In this document: in pieces, positions 53,011 to 62,498 of the stretch
Position numbering within the stretch: position 1 is the stretch's first letter
Layout: each line of letters begins with the position of its first letter
DNA from: Mycobacterium sp. M26
GTDB lineage: Bacteria; Actinomycetota; Actinomycetes; Mycobacteriales; Mycobacteriaceae
Length of the DNA: 64,000 bases
Reading direction: 5' to 3'
NCBI RefSeq assembly: GCF_001494595.1
Contig: NZ_LN929907.1
Coordinates: 1,369,468-1,433,467, forward strand
Program-made: the position numbers and the translations under genes
The notes under the pieces: generated by a model
Told to the model about the DNA's origin: nothing
Database searches by the model: none
What the model saw: only the letters and a program-made list of their open reading frames with translations

Positions 53011-54050
53011 TGGCAGTCCTTGAAGTACTGGATCATCCCGAACTGCTTGGCGCGGCCGCTGATCGCGCACATCCACGAGTCGATCACCAGGCCACCGGGC
53101 ACATTGAAGTCCATCGCGTTACCGGTTCCGGTGGCATTGGCGAAGCCGCGCAACGCCAGCGGTCCGGACTGCAGGATGCTGCGCAACAGGTCATCGTGCT
53201 GGGCCAGCAGGTCAGACAGCTCGCGCAGGTTGGCGATCGTGGTGTCGAACTCGGCGCGGTTGTCCACCACCGTCGTGCTCATGGTGTTGACCAGGTTGGT
53301 CAGCGCGGCCAGCATCGCGTGGAATGTGGCACTGCGCGAGACGAATTGGCCGATCAGGTCCTGGCCCTGGTTGATCATGGCCGCGATGTTGGCGTGCTGG
53401 CGTTCCAGCGTGCTGCTCACCAGCTCGGTGCTCTTGAGCAGCGTGCCCAGCTGATCGCGGCGGTCGGCGATCACCGTGGACAGGGTGTGAATGTTCTGCA
53501 TGGCCTGCGGCACTACCGCGGGCAGGCCCTGCATCTGCTGGCCCAGGATTCCCAGGGACTGGGCGAAGGCGTCGGTGTCGACCTGTTCGTAAGTGGTGGT
53601 CACATCCGCCAGTGCGGCCTGCAGGTCGTAGGGAACCTCGGTGTGCGCCAGGTCGAAGGTGTTGTCCGGCAGCGAACCGCCGACTTCAGGCTCTAGCGCC
53701 AAATAGCGGGAGCCGAGGATGGTCGCGACCTTGATGACGGCCTTCGAGTTGGCGCCCAGCACCACGTCGTCACGGACTTCCAGCCCCGCTTCGACGTGAT
53801 CGCTGGCCAGCCTCATGCTGGTGACCTTGCCGACCTGGATGCCGCCGATGGTGATCGGATTGCCCGGCTGCAGCGCGGCGGCCTGCAGGAACTTCGCCGT
53901 GTAGTGCCGGTGCCCCACGTTGGCCGCGTTGGCCAGCAGCATCGCCCCGACCACCACGCTGACCACGGTGACGGCGATCAGCCCGAGCCAAGTGGTGTTG
54001 TAGCTCTCCAGCCGCCGGTTGCGCAGCCGTGCCAGCACGGTGTCACCCAT
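53007..54050 (-). CDS. mceC: MceC-type MCE-domain protein
   Basis: 347 aa from ATG 54050, overlapping mceB by 8 bp. Anchor (WLGLIAVTVVSVVVGAMLLA), MCE domain (HYTAKFLQAAALQPGNPIT, IGGIQVGKVTSMRL), helical needle region and a Cys-containing end (MCAISGRAKQFGMIQYFKDC). Normal length for MceC. Confidence 0.92.
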   Translation of the reverse strand: MGDTVLARLRNRRLESYNTTWLGLIAVTVVSVVVGAMLLANAANVGHRHYTAKFLQAAALQPGNPITIGGIQVGKVTSMRLASDHVEAGLEVRDDVVLGANSKAVIKVATILGSRYLALEPEVGGSLPDNTFDLAHTEVPYDLQAALADVTTTYEQVDTDAFAQSLGILGQQMQGLPAVVPQAMQNIHTLSTVIADRRDQLGTLLKSTELVSSTLERQHANIAAMINQGQDLIGQFVSRSATFHAMLAALTNLVNTMSTTVVDNRAEFDTTIANLRELSDLLAQHDDLLRSILQSGPLALRGFANATGTGNAMDFNVPGGLVIDSWMCAISGRAKQFGMIQYFKDCQ

Positions 54051-55098
54051 GGGCCATGTTCCTGCATCGGGGCGTGTACTGCGCCTTGTTACCCGGTGTC
54101 GCCGCGTTGACGATGATCGGCACCACGTCGTTGAGGCCGGGGAAGAATCCGGTGGCGTTGAGGTCGCACGCGTAGGCGTTGGCGTAGGCGCCCTCACCGG
54201 TGATCCGGGCCAGCCCCTTGAGCAGCAGCGGCAGGTTGTTGCCGGTGAACGCCAGCTGCGGCTCGATATCGAGCAGGTGACCGGTGAAACCCGGCTGGCG
54301 GGTGATCATTTCGTTGAGCGTCGGGGAGGCGGTGTCGGAGATGGCCGACAGCTGACGCAGCACCCGTGCCATCGATCCCGTCGACTCCATCAGTTCCGGG
54401 CGGCGGGCATCGAAGTTCGAGACCACCCGGCTGGTCTGCGACAGCACCTGGTCCAGGCTGTCGTTCTGCGTGGCCAGATTGCCCATCACCGTGTTGAGCT
54501 GGGTGATCACATCACCGAGCACCTGGTCACGCCCCGCGAATGTGTCGGTGAGCGTGGAGGTTTGCGACACCAGCCGCATGATCGACGCGTCATCGCCCTG
54601 CAGGGAGGCGATCACACCCTTGGTCAGATTGTCGGCGTCCTGCGGGTTGAGCACGCTGAACAGCGGCTCGTACCCGTTGAGCAGGGTGCCGACGTCGAAG
54701 GACGGGTCAGTGCGGTCGACGGGGATGGTGCTGTTCGGCGGCAGCGGTGCGGTGTCCCCGGTCTTGCCCAGTGACAGGCCGACATAGCGTTGCCCGACGA
54801 TGTTCTGGTAGGTCACCGACGCCACCGTGTTCCCGAAGAGCTTCTGGTCGTTCTGCACCACGAAGGAGACCTTCGCCAGCTTGCCCTGCAGTTCGATCTT
54901 CTCGACCCGGCCGACCCGCACCCCGGCCATCCGGACGTCGTCGCCTTCACGCAGGCCGTACACGTCGGTGAACATCGCCGCATACGGCGTGGTGGGGCCG
55001 GCGACGTCGCGGCGCAGCGTGACGTACACCAGCCAGGTCAGGGTCACCGCCACCACCATGAACAGCGACAGCCCGATGAGCGGGCCGCGGAATCTCAT
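54043..55098 (-). CDS. mceB: MceB-type MCE-domain protein
   Basis: 351 aa from ATG 55098. Anchor (GPLIGLSLFMVVAVTLTWLV), MCE domain (TPYAAMFTDVYGLREGDDVR, MAGVRVGRVEKIELQGK), helical region and ACDLNATGFFPGLND with C-terminal cysteines. The start codon overlaps the position where the undamaged mceA stop would lie (TGATG). Confidence 0.92.
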   Translation of the reverse strand: MRFRGPLIGLSLFMVVAVTLTWLVYVTLRRDVAGPTTPYAAMFTDVYGLREGDDVRMAGVRVGRVEKIELQGKLAKVSFVVQNDQKLFGNTVASVTYQNIVGQRYVGLSLGKTGDTAPLPPNSTIPVDRTDPSFDVGTLLNGYEPLFSVLNPQDADNLTKGVIASLQGDDASIMRLVSQTSTLTDTFAGRDQVLGDVITQLNTVMGNLATQNDSLDQVLSQTSRVVSNFDARRPELMESTGSMARVLRQLSAISDTASPTLNEMITRQPGFTGHLLDIEPQLAFTGNNLPLLLKGLARITGEGAYANAYACDLNATGFFPGLNDVVPIIVNAATPGNKAQYTPRCRNMAHG

Positions 55099-56461
55099 CA
55101 GGACCCTCCCGGTGCGGCTTCGGCGGGCAGTGGCGGTGGGGGAGCGGGCGGCGTCTGCCCGGGTCGGCGGTGCCCGGCACCCGAAGCGCCGGAGAAAGCC
55201 ACGGCGGCACAGGCGGATTGGGGTCGGCCAGATTCGGGTTCGGGTTGATCAGCGGCGGACCGACGGCCACCAGATTGCCATCAGCGCCGACGATGGTGCC
55301 CGGCGGCGGAGCAAGATCCTTGGGCGGCTGATAGTTCTGCGGCATCAGGATCTCCGGCAGATCGGGGCGCACCACGATCTCCGGCGCGGTGTAGCAGCTG
55401 GGGCCTAGCAGCTGGCCGTAGCGGGGGCAGTCGGCGCGGGTGTAGGTGGAGCTCGGGGTCAGCGACAGGTTGACCCGCATATTGCCGGTATCCAGTTCGG
55501 GAATCCACACCTCGTCGAAGAACTTGCGGGACAACCCATTCAGCTTGGTGAAGGCGGGGACGAACTTGCCGGCGTTCATCGCCAGGCTGCCCAGCACCGG
55601 CGTCAGCTGGGTGGTGATCCCCGTCATCTGGTCGATGTGGTTGTCGATGGCGGTGCGGGCGGTTCCGACGGTGTTGGTGCCGCCGGTGATCAACGTGGCC
55701 AGCTGCGAACGCTTTTCGGCCAGCACCTGCATCGGTTCGACGGCCTGGTGCAGCGCGTCGAGCAGATCCGGTGCGGTGGCCGCCAGACCGTGGGTGGCCT
55801 CGATCAAGGCCGACACGGTCGACGGGCCGGGGTCGGTGCTGATCACCGAGTTGAGCTCGTCGAGCACCCGGCTCAGCTGCGCTCCGCTGGTGAGCAGCTT
55901 GCCGCGCCGGTTCTCGGTGGCGGCATTGACGGCGGCCAGGATGCCGACGCTGCGGTCTTCGCGGCCGCGGCCGGTGGCGGCCAGGACATCGCGCAGCTTG
56001 CTGATGGTGGTCTGGAACAGCACCGTCGGCAACGCCGTGTCCTCGGGGATGTGCGCACCGGGCTTGATCGCCGGCCCGGCACCCTCGGAGACCAGCTGGA
56101 CCGAGGACACCGCGAACACATTGCTGGGCACCACCCGTGCGGTGACCGAGGCCGGAATCGATTCGGCGTACTCGGGTTTGAGGTCGATGTGCACGAAGTT
56201 GGGGTTGCCGTTAGCGGCCGGGACGACGGCGTCGACCGAGCCGACCAGCACCCCGTGGTACTTCACGTCGGACTTCTGCGGCAGGCCGTCGCCCACGTTG
56301 ACCAGATCGGCCACCACCCGCACGTACGGGTCGAGCCGCCCGGTCGACTTGACCACCAACAGGCCGGTGACCACCGCGGCCACCGAGACGACGGCCAGCC
56401 CGCAGGCCAGCAGTTGCCGTTCCGAGGGGCCGCGCCCGTCCAGGTCGTAGGAGTTACCCAT
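54947..56461 (-). CDS. mceA: MceA-type MCE-domain protein with C-terminal frameshift
   Basis: 504-aa frame as read. Anchor (LLACGLAVVSVAAVVTGLLV), MCE domain (YVRVVADLVNVGDGLPQKSD, VKYHGVLVGSVDAVVP), helical region, then the usual proline-rich tail. Near 55145 the frame turns into an Arg/His-rich stretch that runs into mceB for 150 bp. In the neighbouring frame the sequence QTPPAPPPPLPAEAAPGGS ends at a TGA (55098-55100) that overlaps the mceB ATG, the spacing seen elsewhere in this operon. One lost G in the CCCGGG run would explain it. The core transport domain is unaffected. Confidence 0.88.
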   Translation of the reverse strand: MGNSYDLDGRGPSERQLLACGLAVVSVAAVVTGLLVVKSTGRLDPYVRVVADLVNVGDGLPQKSDVKYHGVLVGSVDAVVPAANGNPNFVHIDLKPEYAESIPASVTARVVPSNVFAVSSVQLVSEGAGPAIKPGAHIPEDTALPTVLFQTTISKLRDVLAATGRGREDRSVGILAAVNAATENRRGKLLTSGAQLSRVLDELNSVISTDPGPSTVSALIEATHGLAATAPDLLDALHQAVEPMQVLAEKRSQLATLITGGTNTVGTARTAIDNHIDQMTGITTQLTPVLGSLAMNAGKFVPAFTKLNGLSRKFFDEVWIPELDTGNMRVNLSLTPSSTYTRADCPRYGQLLGPSCYTAPEIVVRPDLPEILMPQNYQPPKDLAPPPGTIVGADGNLVAVGPPLINPNPNLADPNPPVPPWLSPALRVPGTADPGRRRPLPHRHCPPKPHREGPDEIPRPAHRAVAVHGGGGDPDLAGVRHAAPRRRRPHHAVCGDVHRRVRPA

Positions 56462-57316
56462 CTAGCCGCCGAACCTCGCGCCGGCGTCCACGCTCCACAG
56501 CGCCATCGTCATCAGCATGTTGACCACGATCACCACGGTGATGGCGGCCCGCATCGCGTGGCCGGCGGCGATGCCGACACCCTCGGGTCCGCCGCTGGCG
56601 TAGAAGCCGTAGTAGCACTGGACAGTTGAGGCGATCCACACGAACACAACGGCTTTGAGCAGCGAATACAGCACGTCCGTGCCGGACAGCATCAGGGTGA
56701 AGTAGTGCAGGTAGGCCCCGCTGGAACCGCCGCTGATCAGCGCGACCACCACCTGGGTGGTCAGGTAACTCACCGCCAGGCACAGGACGTACAGCGGGAC
56801 GACGGCCACCACCGAGGCCATCAGCCGGGTGGTGACCAGATAGGGGATCGGCCGGATCGCGAGTGAGTCCAGCGCGTCGATCTCCTCCGCAATCCGCATC
56901 GACCCGAGTTGGGCGGTGAACCGGCAGCCGCCCTGGGTGGCGAAGGCCAGCGAGGCGGCGATCGGGGCCAGCTCGCGGGTGTTGACCAACGACGAGATGA
57001 TCCCGGTGGCCGGACCCAACCCGAGGAGGTTGAGGAAGTTGTAGCCCTCGATGCCGACGATCGCGCCGACGGTGATGCCGAGCACCACCGCCACCCCAGC
57101 GGTGCCGCCACCGACCACGAGTGAGCCGTTGCCCCAGGCGATGTCGGAGAGCAGCCGGCCGAACTCGCCGCGGTAGTGCCGCAGAACCAGCGGCACTCCC
57201 GCGACCGCGCGGACAAAGAACACCAGCATGTGGCCCAGCCGCACGATCGGTGCGGTCGCCTTCTTGGCGACGCCGGTCAGCCGCACTCCGAACGGGGTGT
57301 AGGTCGCTACCGCCAC
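56462..57316 (-). CDS. YrbE-type ABC permease, second copy (YrbEB)
   Basis: 284 aa from GTG 57316, starting one base after the YrbEA stop. Several membrane helices with the MlaE/YrbE pattern (LGLGPATGIISSLVNTRELA, PIAASLAFATQGGCRFTAQL, EEIDALDSLAIRPIPYLVTT). Forms the permease pair with YrbEA for Mce-mediated lipid import, driven by the MceG ATPase encoded elsewhere. Confidence 0.93.
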   Translation of the reverse strand: MAVATYTPFGVRLTGVAKKATAPIVRLGHMLVFFVRAVAGVPLVLRHYRGEFGRLLSDIAWGNGSLVVGGGTAGVAVVLGITVGAIVGIEGYNFLNLLGLGPATGIISSLVNTRELAPIAASLAFATQGGCRFTAQLGSMRIAEEIDALDSLAIRPIPYLVTTRLMASVVAVVPLYVLCLAVSYLTTQVVVALISGGSSGAYLHYFTLMLSGTDVLYSLLKAVVFVWIASTVQCYYGFYASGGPEGVGIAAGHAMRAAITVVIVVNMLMTMALWSVDAGARFGG

Positions 57317-57317
57317 C

Positions 57318-58235
57318 TCACAGCCCCATCCTCGGGAACAGCATGTTGTACAGCTGGCTGATGACGACGTTGACGATCATCAGGATCAGGATCGACTCGA
57401 CCACCGCGGCGTTCACCGAGTTGGCGACCCCGGTCGGACCGCCTTGGGTGGCAAGGCCTTTCTGGCTGGACACCACGGCCACGATGGCCCCGAACACGAC
57501 GGCCTTGAGCAGCGCCAGCACCATGTCACCGGGGGTAGTGAAGGACGCGAAGGTGGCCACGAAGCTGCCGGGTGCGCCGTTTTGGAAGTAGACGTTGAAC
57601 AGGTAGCTGGCCAGGAAGCCGACGAAACACACCACGCCGGTGAGCGCGACACCGATCATGATCGCCGCCGCGAATCGCGGCACCACCAGGCGGCGGATCA
57701 CCGAAACCCCCATGACCTCCATGGCGTCGATTTCTTCGCGCATCGTGCGCGAGCCCAGGTCGGCGGTGATCGCCGAGCCCACCGCGGCGGCCATCAGGAT
57801 GGCGGCGACCAGCGAGGCGGCCTGCCGGATGACGGCCAGTCCGCTGGCTGCACCGGCCAGTGAGGTGGCGCCGACCTGGCCGGCCAAAAGGGCGAACTGG
57901 ATCGACAGCGTGACGCCGACCGGCAGTGCCACCAGCACGGTGGGCACCACCGCCGTGCCGGCCATGAAAGCCCCCTGCCGGACGAACTCCTGCCAGGGGA
58001 ACCGGCCGGTGACCACATCGAGGACCAGATACTGCAGGGTGCGCACCCCGAGCACGAACTGCTGGCCCACCGTCGACAGTGAGGCCAGAGGATGGCGGTT
58101 GACATAGCCGCCCACCCAGTTCTCAATGGCCTCGACGCCGTCGCGGGTGGCGGGCTGCTGACTAACCACCGTGACGGCTTCGCGCTGAAGCGGGCATTCC
58201 CAAAGCTGTTGTCCCTGATGGTTGTTAGTGATCAC
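57318..58235 (-). CDS. YrbE-type ABC permease, first copy (YrbEA)
   Basis: 305 aa as read from GTG 58235; GTG 58169 is an alternative start and neither has a strong ribosome-binding site. MlaE/YrbE pattern: GVTLSIQFALLAGQVGATSL, ITADLGSRTMREEIDAMEVM, GVSVIRRLVVPRFAAAIMIG. First gene of the mce operon; its promoter should lie in 58236-58444. Confidence 0.92.
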   Translation of the reverse strand: MITNNHQGQQLWECPLQREAVTVVSQQPATRDGVEAIENWVGGYVNRHPLASLSTVGQQFVLGVRTLQYLVLDVVTGRFPWQEFVRQGAFMAGTAVVPTVLVALPVGVTLSIQFALLAGQVGATSLAGAASGLAVIRQAASLVAAILMAAAVGSAITADLGSRTMREEIDAMEVMGVSVIRRLVVPRFAAAIMIGVALTGVVCFVGFLASYLFNVYFQNGAPGSFVATFASFTTPGDMVLALLKAVVFGAIVAVVSSQKGLATQGGPTGVANSVNAAVVESILILMIVNVVISQLYNMLFPRMGL

Positions 58236-58322
58236 ACCGCGCGGTTGAGGACGTGGCGGTGCTGATCATCCCCTCGGTGCGATGTGCGTCACGTTAAGGC
58301 CAGCGCCGCCGCGGCGTCAAGG

Positions 58323-58350
58323 AAATGAAGAATATTCATTCACTTAATGA
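58323..58350. promoter_or_regulatory. AT-rich imperfect palindrome upstream of mce operon
   Basis: AATGAAGAATATTCATT (58324-58340) followed by CACTTAATGA, a rare AT-rich island in GC-rich DNA with inverted-repeat character. It lies between yrbEA and the TetR gene at 58445 and could be an operator for one of the TetR regulators. No binding partner can be assigned. Confidence 0.35.
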
Positions 58351-58444
58351 GACGACAGAACCCCGTCATGGCCGACTGTGCATCGCCATACGCAACACGC
58401 CGTGGACGCCGTATGAGGATTCACACTCGAGGCGCTGGACGGGA

Positions 58445-59104
58445 TCAGTAGCCGCCGGCCAGCTCCACCGCGGTGGCCAGCGATCCCGTGGCCTTCTCGC
58501 GGTCGTCGCCCATTCCGACCAGGATGTCGATGGCCATCGGGCCGAGGATCTCGGTGAGCCCGTGCCCCTCGTGGCCGAAGTAGCCGGCCATCTCCAACAT
58601 GACTGCGCCGTGGCACATCGTCCACAGCCGCGCCGCCATCGGCAGACTGCCGTCGTCGCGGATGCGGCCGGCGTCGATCATGCGCCGCACCGAGGCATGC
58701 AGCCCCTCGAAGGACACCGCCCACTCGGCCCGGGTCGTAGGCCGGCCGGTCACGGTCACATCGCTGCGGACGGCCAGCAGTGAAGCCGGGGTCGCGGTGC
58801 CGAAGATCAATTGGTAGCGCTGCGGATTGGCCATCGCGAACCGGTGATACGCCAGCCCGAGCAGAAAGAAGCCCGCGACCGCGTCATCGGTCGGCGGAAC
58901 ATCGGACAGTGCATCGGAAAACCGGGTCAGCGCTTCGGCGCCCACCGCATCGAGCAGTCCGGCCATATTGCCGAAGTGCGTGTAGACCGCCATCGTCGAC
59001 GTACCCAGTTCGGCGGCCAGGTTGCGCACGCTCAGGGCCTGCACGCCGTCGCGTTCCAGCAGGTCGACCGCGGCGGCCACCAACTTCTCGCGCTGCGTGC
59101 TCAC
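58445..59104 (-). CDS. TetR-family regulator of the carotenoid oxygenase
   Basis: 219 aa from GTG 59104. N-terminal TetR helix-turn-helix (KLVAAAVDLLERDGVQALSV, NLAAELGTSTMAVYTHFGN). The C-terminal ligand domain looks like the WHG/TetR_C type (FFLLGLAYHRFAMANPQRYQ). Divergent from the oxygenase with two palindromes in the 67-bp gap, so it very likely represses both. Confidence 0.88.
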   Translation of the reverse strand: MSTQREKLVAAAVDLLERDGVQALSVRNLAAELGTSTMAVYTHFGNMAGLLDAVGAEALTRFSDALSDVPPTDDAVAGFFLLGLAYHRFAMANPQRYQLIFGTATPASLLAVRSDVTVTGRPTTRAEWAVSFEGLHASVRRMIDAGRIRDDGSLPMAARLWTMCHGAVMLEMAGYFGHEGHGLTEILGPMAIDILVGMGDDREKATGSLATAVELAGGY

Positions 59105-59118
59105 CCTTGTGATCCTGC

Positions 59119-59157
59119 CATAACAGTGTTATACAGATCACACATAACACCGTTATG
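59119..59157. promoter_or_regulatory. TetR operator pair
   Basis: ATAACAGTGTTAT (59120-59132) and CATAACACCGTTATG (59143-59157), two similar palindromes with centres 24 bp apart in the divergent promoter region. Spacing of about two helical turns suits two TetR dimers. Confidence 0.7.
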
Positions 59158-59171
59158 GGGAGGTTCCAGTC

Positions 59172-60611
59172 ATGGTGAACCAGTACCTCGAGGGCGTCAA
59201 CGCACCCTTGACCGAGGAGTACACCCTCACCGAGCTCGACGTCGTCGGCCACATCCCGGACTATCTGGACGGCCGGTACCTGCGCAACGGCCCGAACCCG
59301 ATCGGCGAGGTCGACCCGGAGCGGTATCACTGGTTCCTCGGCGACGGCATGGTGCACGGTCTGCGGCTGCGCGACGGCACCGCACAGTGGTACCGCAACC
59401 GGTACGTGCGCGCCCCGCAGGCCTGCCGGGCGCTCGGCGAACCCGAGCCGAAAGGGCACTACAAGGTGTCCACGATGGGCGCCAACACCAATGTCATCGG
59501 GCATGCCGGCAAGACCCTCGCACTCATCGAATCCGGTGTGGCGCAATACGAATTGACCGACGAACTCGACACCGTCGGGGTGTGTGATTTCGAGGGGACG
59601 CTCCCGGGCGGCTTCAGTGCCCACCCCAAGCGCGACCCGGACACCGGCGAATTGCACGCGGTCACCTACGGCATGGAACGCGGCAACACCGTGCAGTACT
59701 CGGTGATCGGGGTCGACGGCCGCGCCCGCCGCACTGTGGACATCACGGTGGCCGGCAGCCCGATGATGCATGATTTCTCGCTGACCGAGAAACACGTGAT
59801 CCTCTACGACCTGCCGGTCACCTTCGATCCGGTGCTGGCCGCCGAGATGACGATGCCGAAGGCCCTGCGCCTGCCGGCCCGACTGATGCTGTCGGCGTTG
59901 ATCGGCCGGGTCCGCATCCCTGACCCGATCATGGCGCGCCAGTCCAAACCCAAGGACAGTGACCGCCGGTTCCCGTACCGGTGGAATCCGCGTTACCCGG
60001 CCCGGGTCGGGGTGATGCCGCGCGAGGGCGGCGACGCCGACGTCCGCTGGTTCGACGTCGAGCCCTGCTACGTCTTTCATCCGATGAACGCCTACGACGA
60101 CGGCGACACCATCGTTCTCGACGTGGTGCGGCACCCGAAGATGTTCGACACTCAACTACTGGGCCCCGACGAGGGTCCGCCCACCCTGGACCGTTGGGTG
60201 GTCGACCTCGCCGACGGCAAGGTTCGCGAGTCCCGGATCGATGACCGCGGACAGGAGTTCCCGCGGGTCGACGAGCGACTGGTGGGCCGGCGCCATCGCT
60301 ACGGGTATGCGCCCGCTTTCGCCGACACCGGCGGCGGCGACATCCTGATCAAGCACGACTTCGTCGGCTCGGGATCGCTGCACCGGGCCTTCGGCGACGG
60401 GAAGATCGTCGGCGAGTTCGTCTTTCACCCGCGCTCGGCGGATGCGGCCGAGGATGACGGCGTGCTGATGGGCTACGTCTACGACCAGGCCACTGACCGC
60501 AGCGAACTGGCGATCATCGATGCCCAGACCCTCGACGACGTCGCCTCCATCAAGCTCCCGCACCGGGTACCGGCCGGATTCCACGGCAACTGGGTGCCGT
60601 CGTCCGGGTAA
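59172..60611 (+). CDS. Carotenoid cleavage oxygenase family protein
   Basis: 479 aa from ATG 59172 (GGGGAGG 9 bp upstream). Typical start (YLRNGPNPIGEVDPERYHWF, LGDGMVHGLRLRDG). Iron-binding histidines expected in the family are visible in GGFSAHPKRD, MMHDFSLTEKH, VFHPMNAYDD and the terminal GFHGNWVPS. Complete length for bacterial members. Cleaves polyene or stilbene double bonds; substrate unknown. Controlled by the divergent TetR protein. Confidence 0.92.
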   Translation: MVNQYLEGVNAPLTEEYTLTELDVVGHIPDYLDGRYLRNGPNPIGEVDPERYHWFLGDGMVHGLRLRDGTAQWYRNRYVRAPQACRALGEPEPKGHYKVSTMGANTNVIGHAGKTLALIESGVAQYELTDELDTVGVCDFEGTLPGGFSAHPKRDPDTGELHAVTYGMERGNTVQYSVIGVDGRARRTVDITVAGSPMMHDFSLTEKHVILYDLPVTFDPVLAAEMTMPKALRLPARLMLSALIGRVRIPDPIMARQSKPKDSDRRFPYRWNPRYPARVGVMPREGGDADVRWFDVEPCYVFHPMNAYDDGDTIVLDVVRHPKMFDTQLLGPDEGPPTLDRWVVDLADGKVRESRIDDRGQEFPRVDERLVGRRHRYGYAPAFADTGGGDILIKHDFVGSGSLHRAFGDGKIVGEFVFHPRSADAAEDDGVLMGYVYDQATDRSELAIIDAQTLDDVASIKLPHRVPAGFHGNWVPSSG

Positions 60612-60685
60612 CAGCTCGACGGACCCACCAGCAGCCTCGGCAGACGTGCGGTAGCTTCAATCGACCGAACGCTGCCGAGGAGTAG

Positions 60686-62491
60686 ATGGTGGAAGGCACG
60701 CCATTTGGGCACTATCAGCTGCGGGAGCTGATAGGCCGCGGCGGTATGGGCGAGGTCTACCGCGCCTACGACACCAAGACCGACCGCATCGTGGCCCTCA
60801 AGGTGCTGCCGCACCACCTCGCCGAGGATGAGACGTTCCAGCAACGCTTCCGCCGCGAAGCGCAGGCCGCAGCCGCTCTCAACGAACCGCACGTGGTGCC
60901 CATCCACGGCTACGGCGAGATCGACGGCCGGCTCTATCTCGACATGCGGCTCATCGAAGGCCGTCCTCTGGGCTCCACTCTCACCGACTCCAAGACGTTC
61001 GACCCCGGCTACGCGGTCACCATCGTCGAGCAGGTGGCCCACGCATTGGATGCCGCGCACGCCGCCGGCCTGATCCACCGCGACGTCAAGCCGTCCAACA
61101 TCCTGGTGACCGATCGGCAGTTCGCCTACCTCATCGACTTCGGGCTGGCTCGCACCGCCGGCGAGAACGGATTGACCACCGCTGGAAGCACACTGGGCAC
61201 ACTGGCCTACATGGCCCCCGAACGGTTCGACGGCGGCCAGGCCGATCCGCGCTCCGACATCTACGCCCTGGCGTGTGTGCTCTACGAATGCCTCACCGGC
61301 TCACGGCCTTACCCGGCAGACAGCATGGAACAGCAGATCGCCGGGCACATCCGCAAACCCGCCCCCAAGCCGTCGGACAAGGATCCGCGGCTGGCCGCCT
61401 TCGACGAGGTGGTCGCCAAAGGGATGGCCAAGAAGCCCGACCAGCGTTACCGCAGCGCCGGTGAGCTGGCCGCCGCGGCCCGCCGGGCATTGACCACCCC
61501 CGTCCGCAGGAGCGGGACCTCCGGTCGGCATGCCGTTGCGGCCAAGCGAATCCGGTTTCCCCGCAAGGCGTTACTGGCCATCGGTGCGTCAGTCCTTCTG
61601 GTCGCGGCGTTCGGCGTGGGGGCCTGGCAGTGGCGTAGCGGCAGCGATCGGGGATCCAGTACACCCACCAGTCTGGCCGGTGCGCTGTCGTCCTCCGAGG
61701 CGCCCCCGCCGCCACCCGGCGCGGTCCCCGAGATCGCGGCCACCGTGCCCGACACGATTCGCAAGACCGGCCGACTGGTCGTCGGGGTCAACACCCCGTA
61801 TGCACCCAACGAATTCATCGACGCCTACGGCAAACTCGTCGGTTTCGACATCGACCTGATGAACGCCATCGCCCGAACACTGGGCCTGACACCGGAATAC
61901 AAGGAGACCGCGTTCGAGGCGATCATCCCGTCGGTGCGCGCCGGTGACTTCAACCTCGGCATGTCCTCGTTCACCGACACCCTGGAACGCCAGGACGCCG
62001 CCGACTTCGTCACCTACTTCCAGGCCGGCACGCTGTGGGCGCAGCGGCCCGGTGCGCCGGTGAATCCGGACGACGCGTGCGGGCTGAAAGTCGGTGTGGC
62101 CTATGCCGCGATCCAGGAGACCACCGAGGTCCCGGCCAAGAGTCAGGCCTGCGTGGCGGCCGGGAAGCCGCCGATCGACAAGGTCGTCTACACCCGCCAG
62201 GACGACCTGAACGCTGCGCTGATGGCCGGTGAGGTCGACGCGATGTCGGCCGACTCGCCGGTGACCGGATTCGCCATCAAGACCAGCGGTGGTCAGCTCG
62301 AGGCCGCCGGTGAGGTGTTCGACTCGGCGCCCTACGGCTGGCCGGTGGCCAAGAACTCCGGGTTGGCCGAGCCACTGCGGCGGGCGCTGGAGCATCTGAT
62401 CGAGACCGGTGAGTACCGCACCATCGCCACCATGTGGGGCGTCGAGATGGGGATGATCGATAAGCCGGTGATCAACGGGGCGGTGCGTTAG
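60686..62491 (+). CDS. Membrane Ser/Thr protein kinase with solute-binding sensor domain
   Basis: 601 aa from ATG 60686. Cytoplasmic kinase: GRGGMGEVYRAY, VALKVLP, HRDVKPSNILVTD, DFGLA and GTLAYMAPERF are all intact. Basic linker, one membrane helix (ALLAIGASVLLVAAFGVGAW, about residues 294-313), Pro-rich extracellular stalk, then residues about 350-600 form a family 3 solute-binding domain (VVGVNTPYAPNEFIDAYGKL, FDIDLMNAIARTLGL, AIIPSVRAGDFNLGMSSFTD). Amino-acid or polar-solute binding outside the cell would control kinase activity. The fusion is unusual compared with PASTA or beta-propeller sensors. Confidence 0.9.
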   Translation: MVEGTPFGHYQLRELIGRGGMGEVYRAYDTKTDRIVALKVLPHHLAEDETFQQRFRREAQAAAALNEPHVVPIHGYGEIDGRLYLDMRLIEGRPLGSTLTDSKTFDPGYAVTIVEQVAHALDAAHAAGLIHRDVKPSNILVTDRQFAYLIDFGLARTAGENGLTTAGSTLGTLAYMAPERFDGGQADPRSDIYALACVLYECLTGSRPYPADSMEQQIAGHIRKPAPKPSDKDPRLAAFDEVVAKGMAKKPDQRYRSAGELAAAARRALTTPVRRSGTSGRHAVAAKRIRFPRKALLAIGASVLLVAAFGVGAWQWRSGSDRGSSTPTSLAGALSSSEAPPPPPGAVPEIAATVPDTIRKTGRLVVGVNTPYAPNEFIDAYGKLVGFDIDLMNAIARTLGLTPEYKETAFEAIIPSVRAGDFNLGMSSFTDTLERQDAADFVTYFQAGTLWAQRPGAPVNPDDACGLKVGVAYAAIQETTEVPAKSQACVAAGKPPIDKVVYTRQDDLNAALMAGEVDAMSADSPVTGFAIKTSGGQLEAAGEVFDSAPYGWPVAKNSGLAEPLRRALEHLIETGEYRTIATMWGVEMGMIDKPVINGAVR

Positions 62492-62498
62492 TCCTCGG

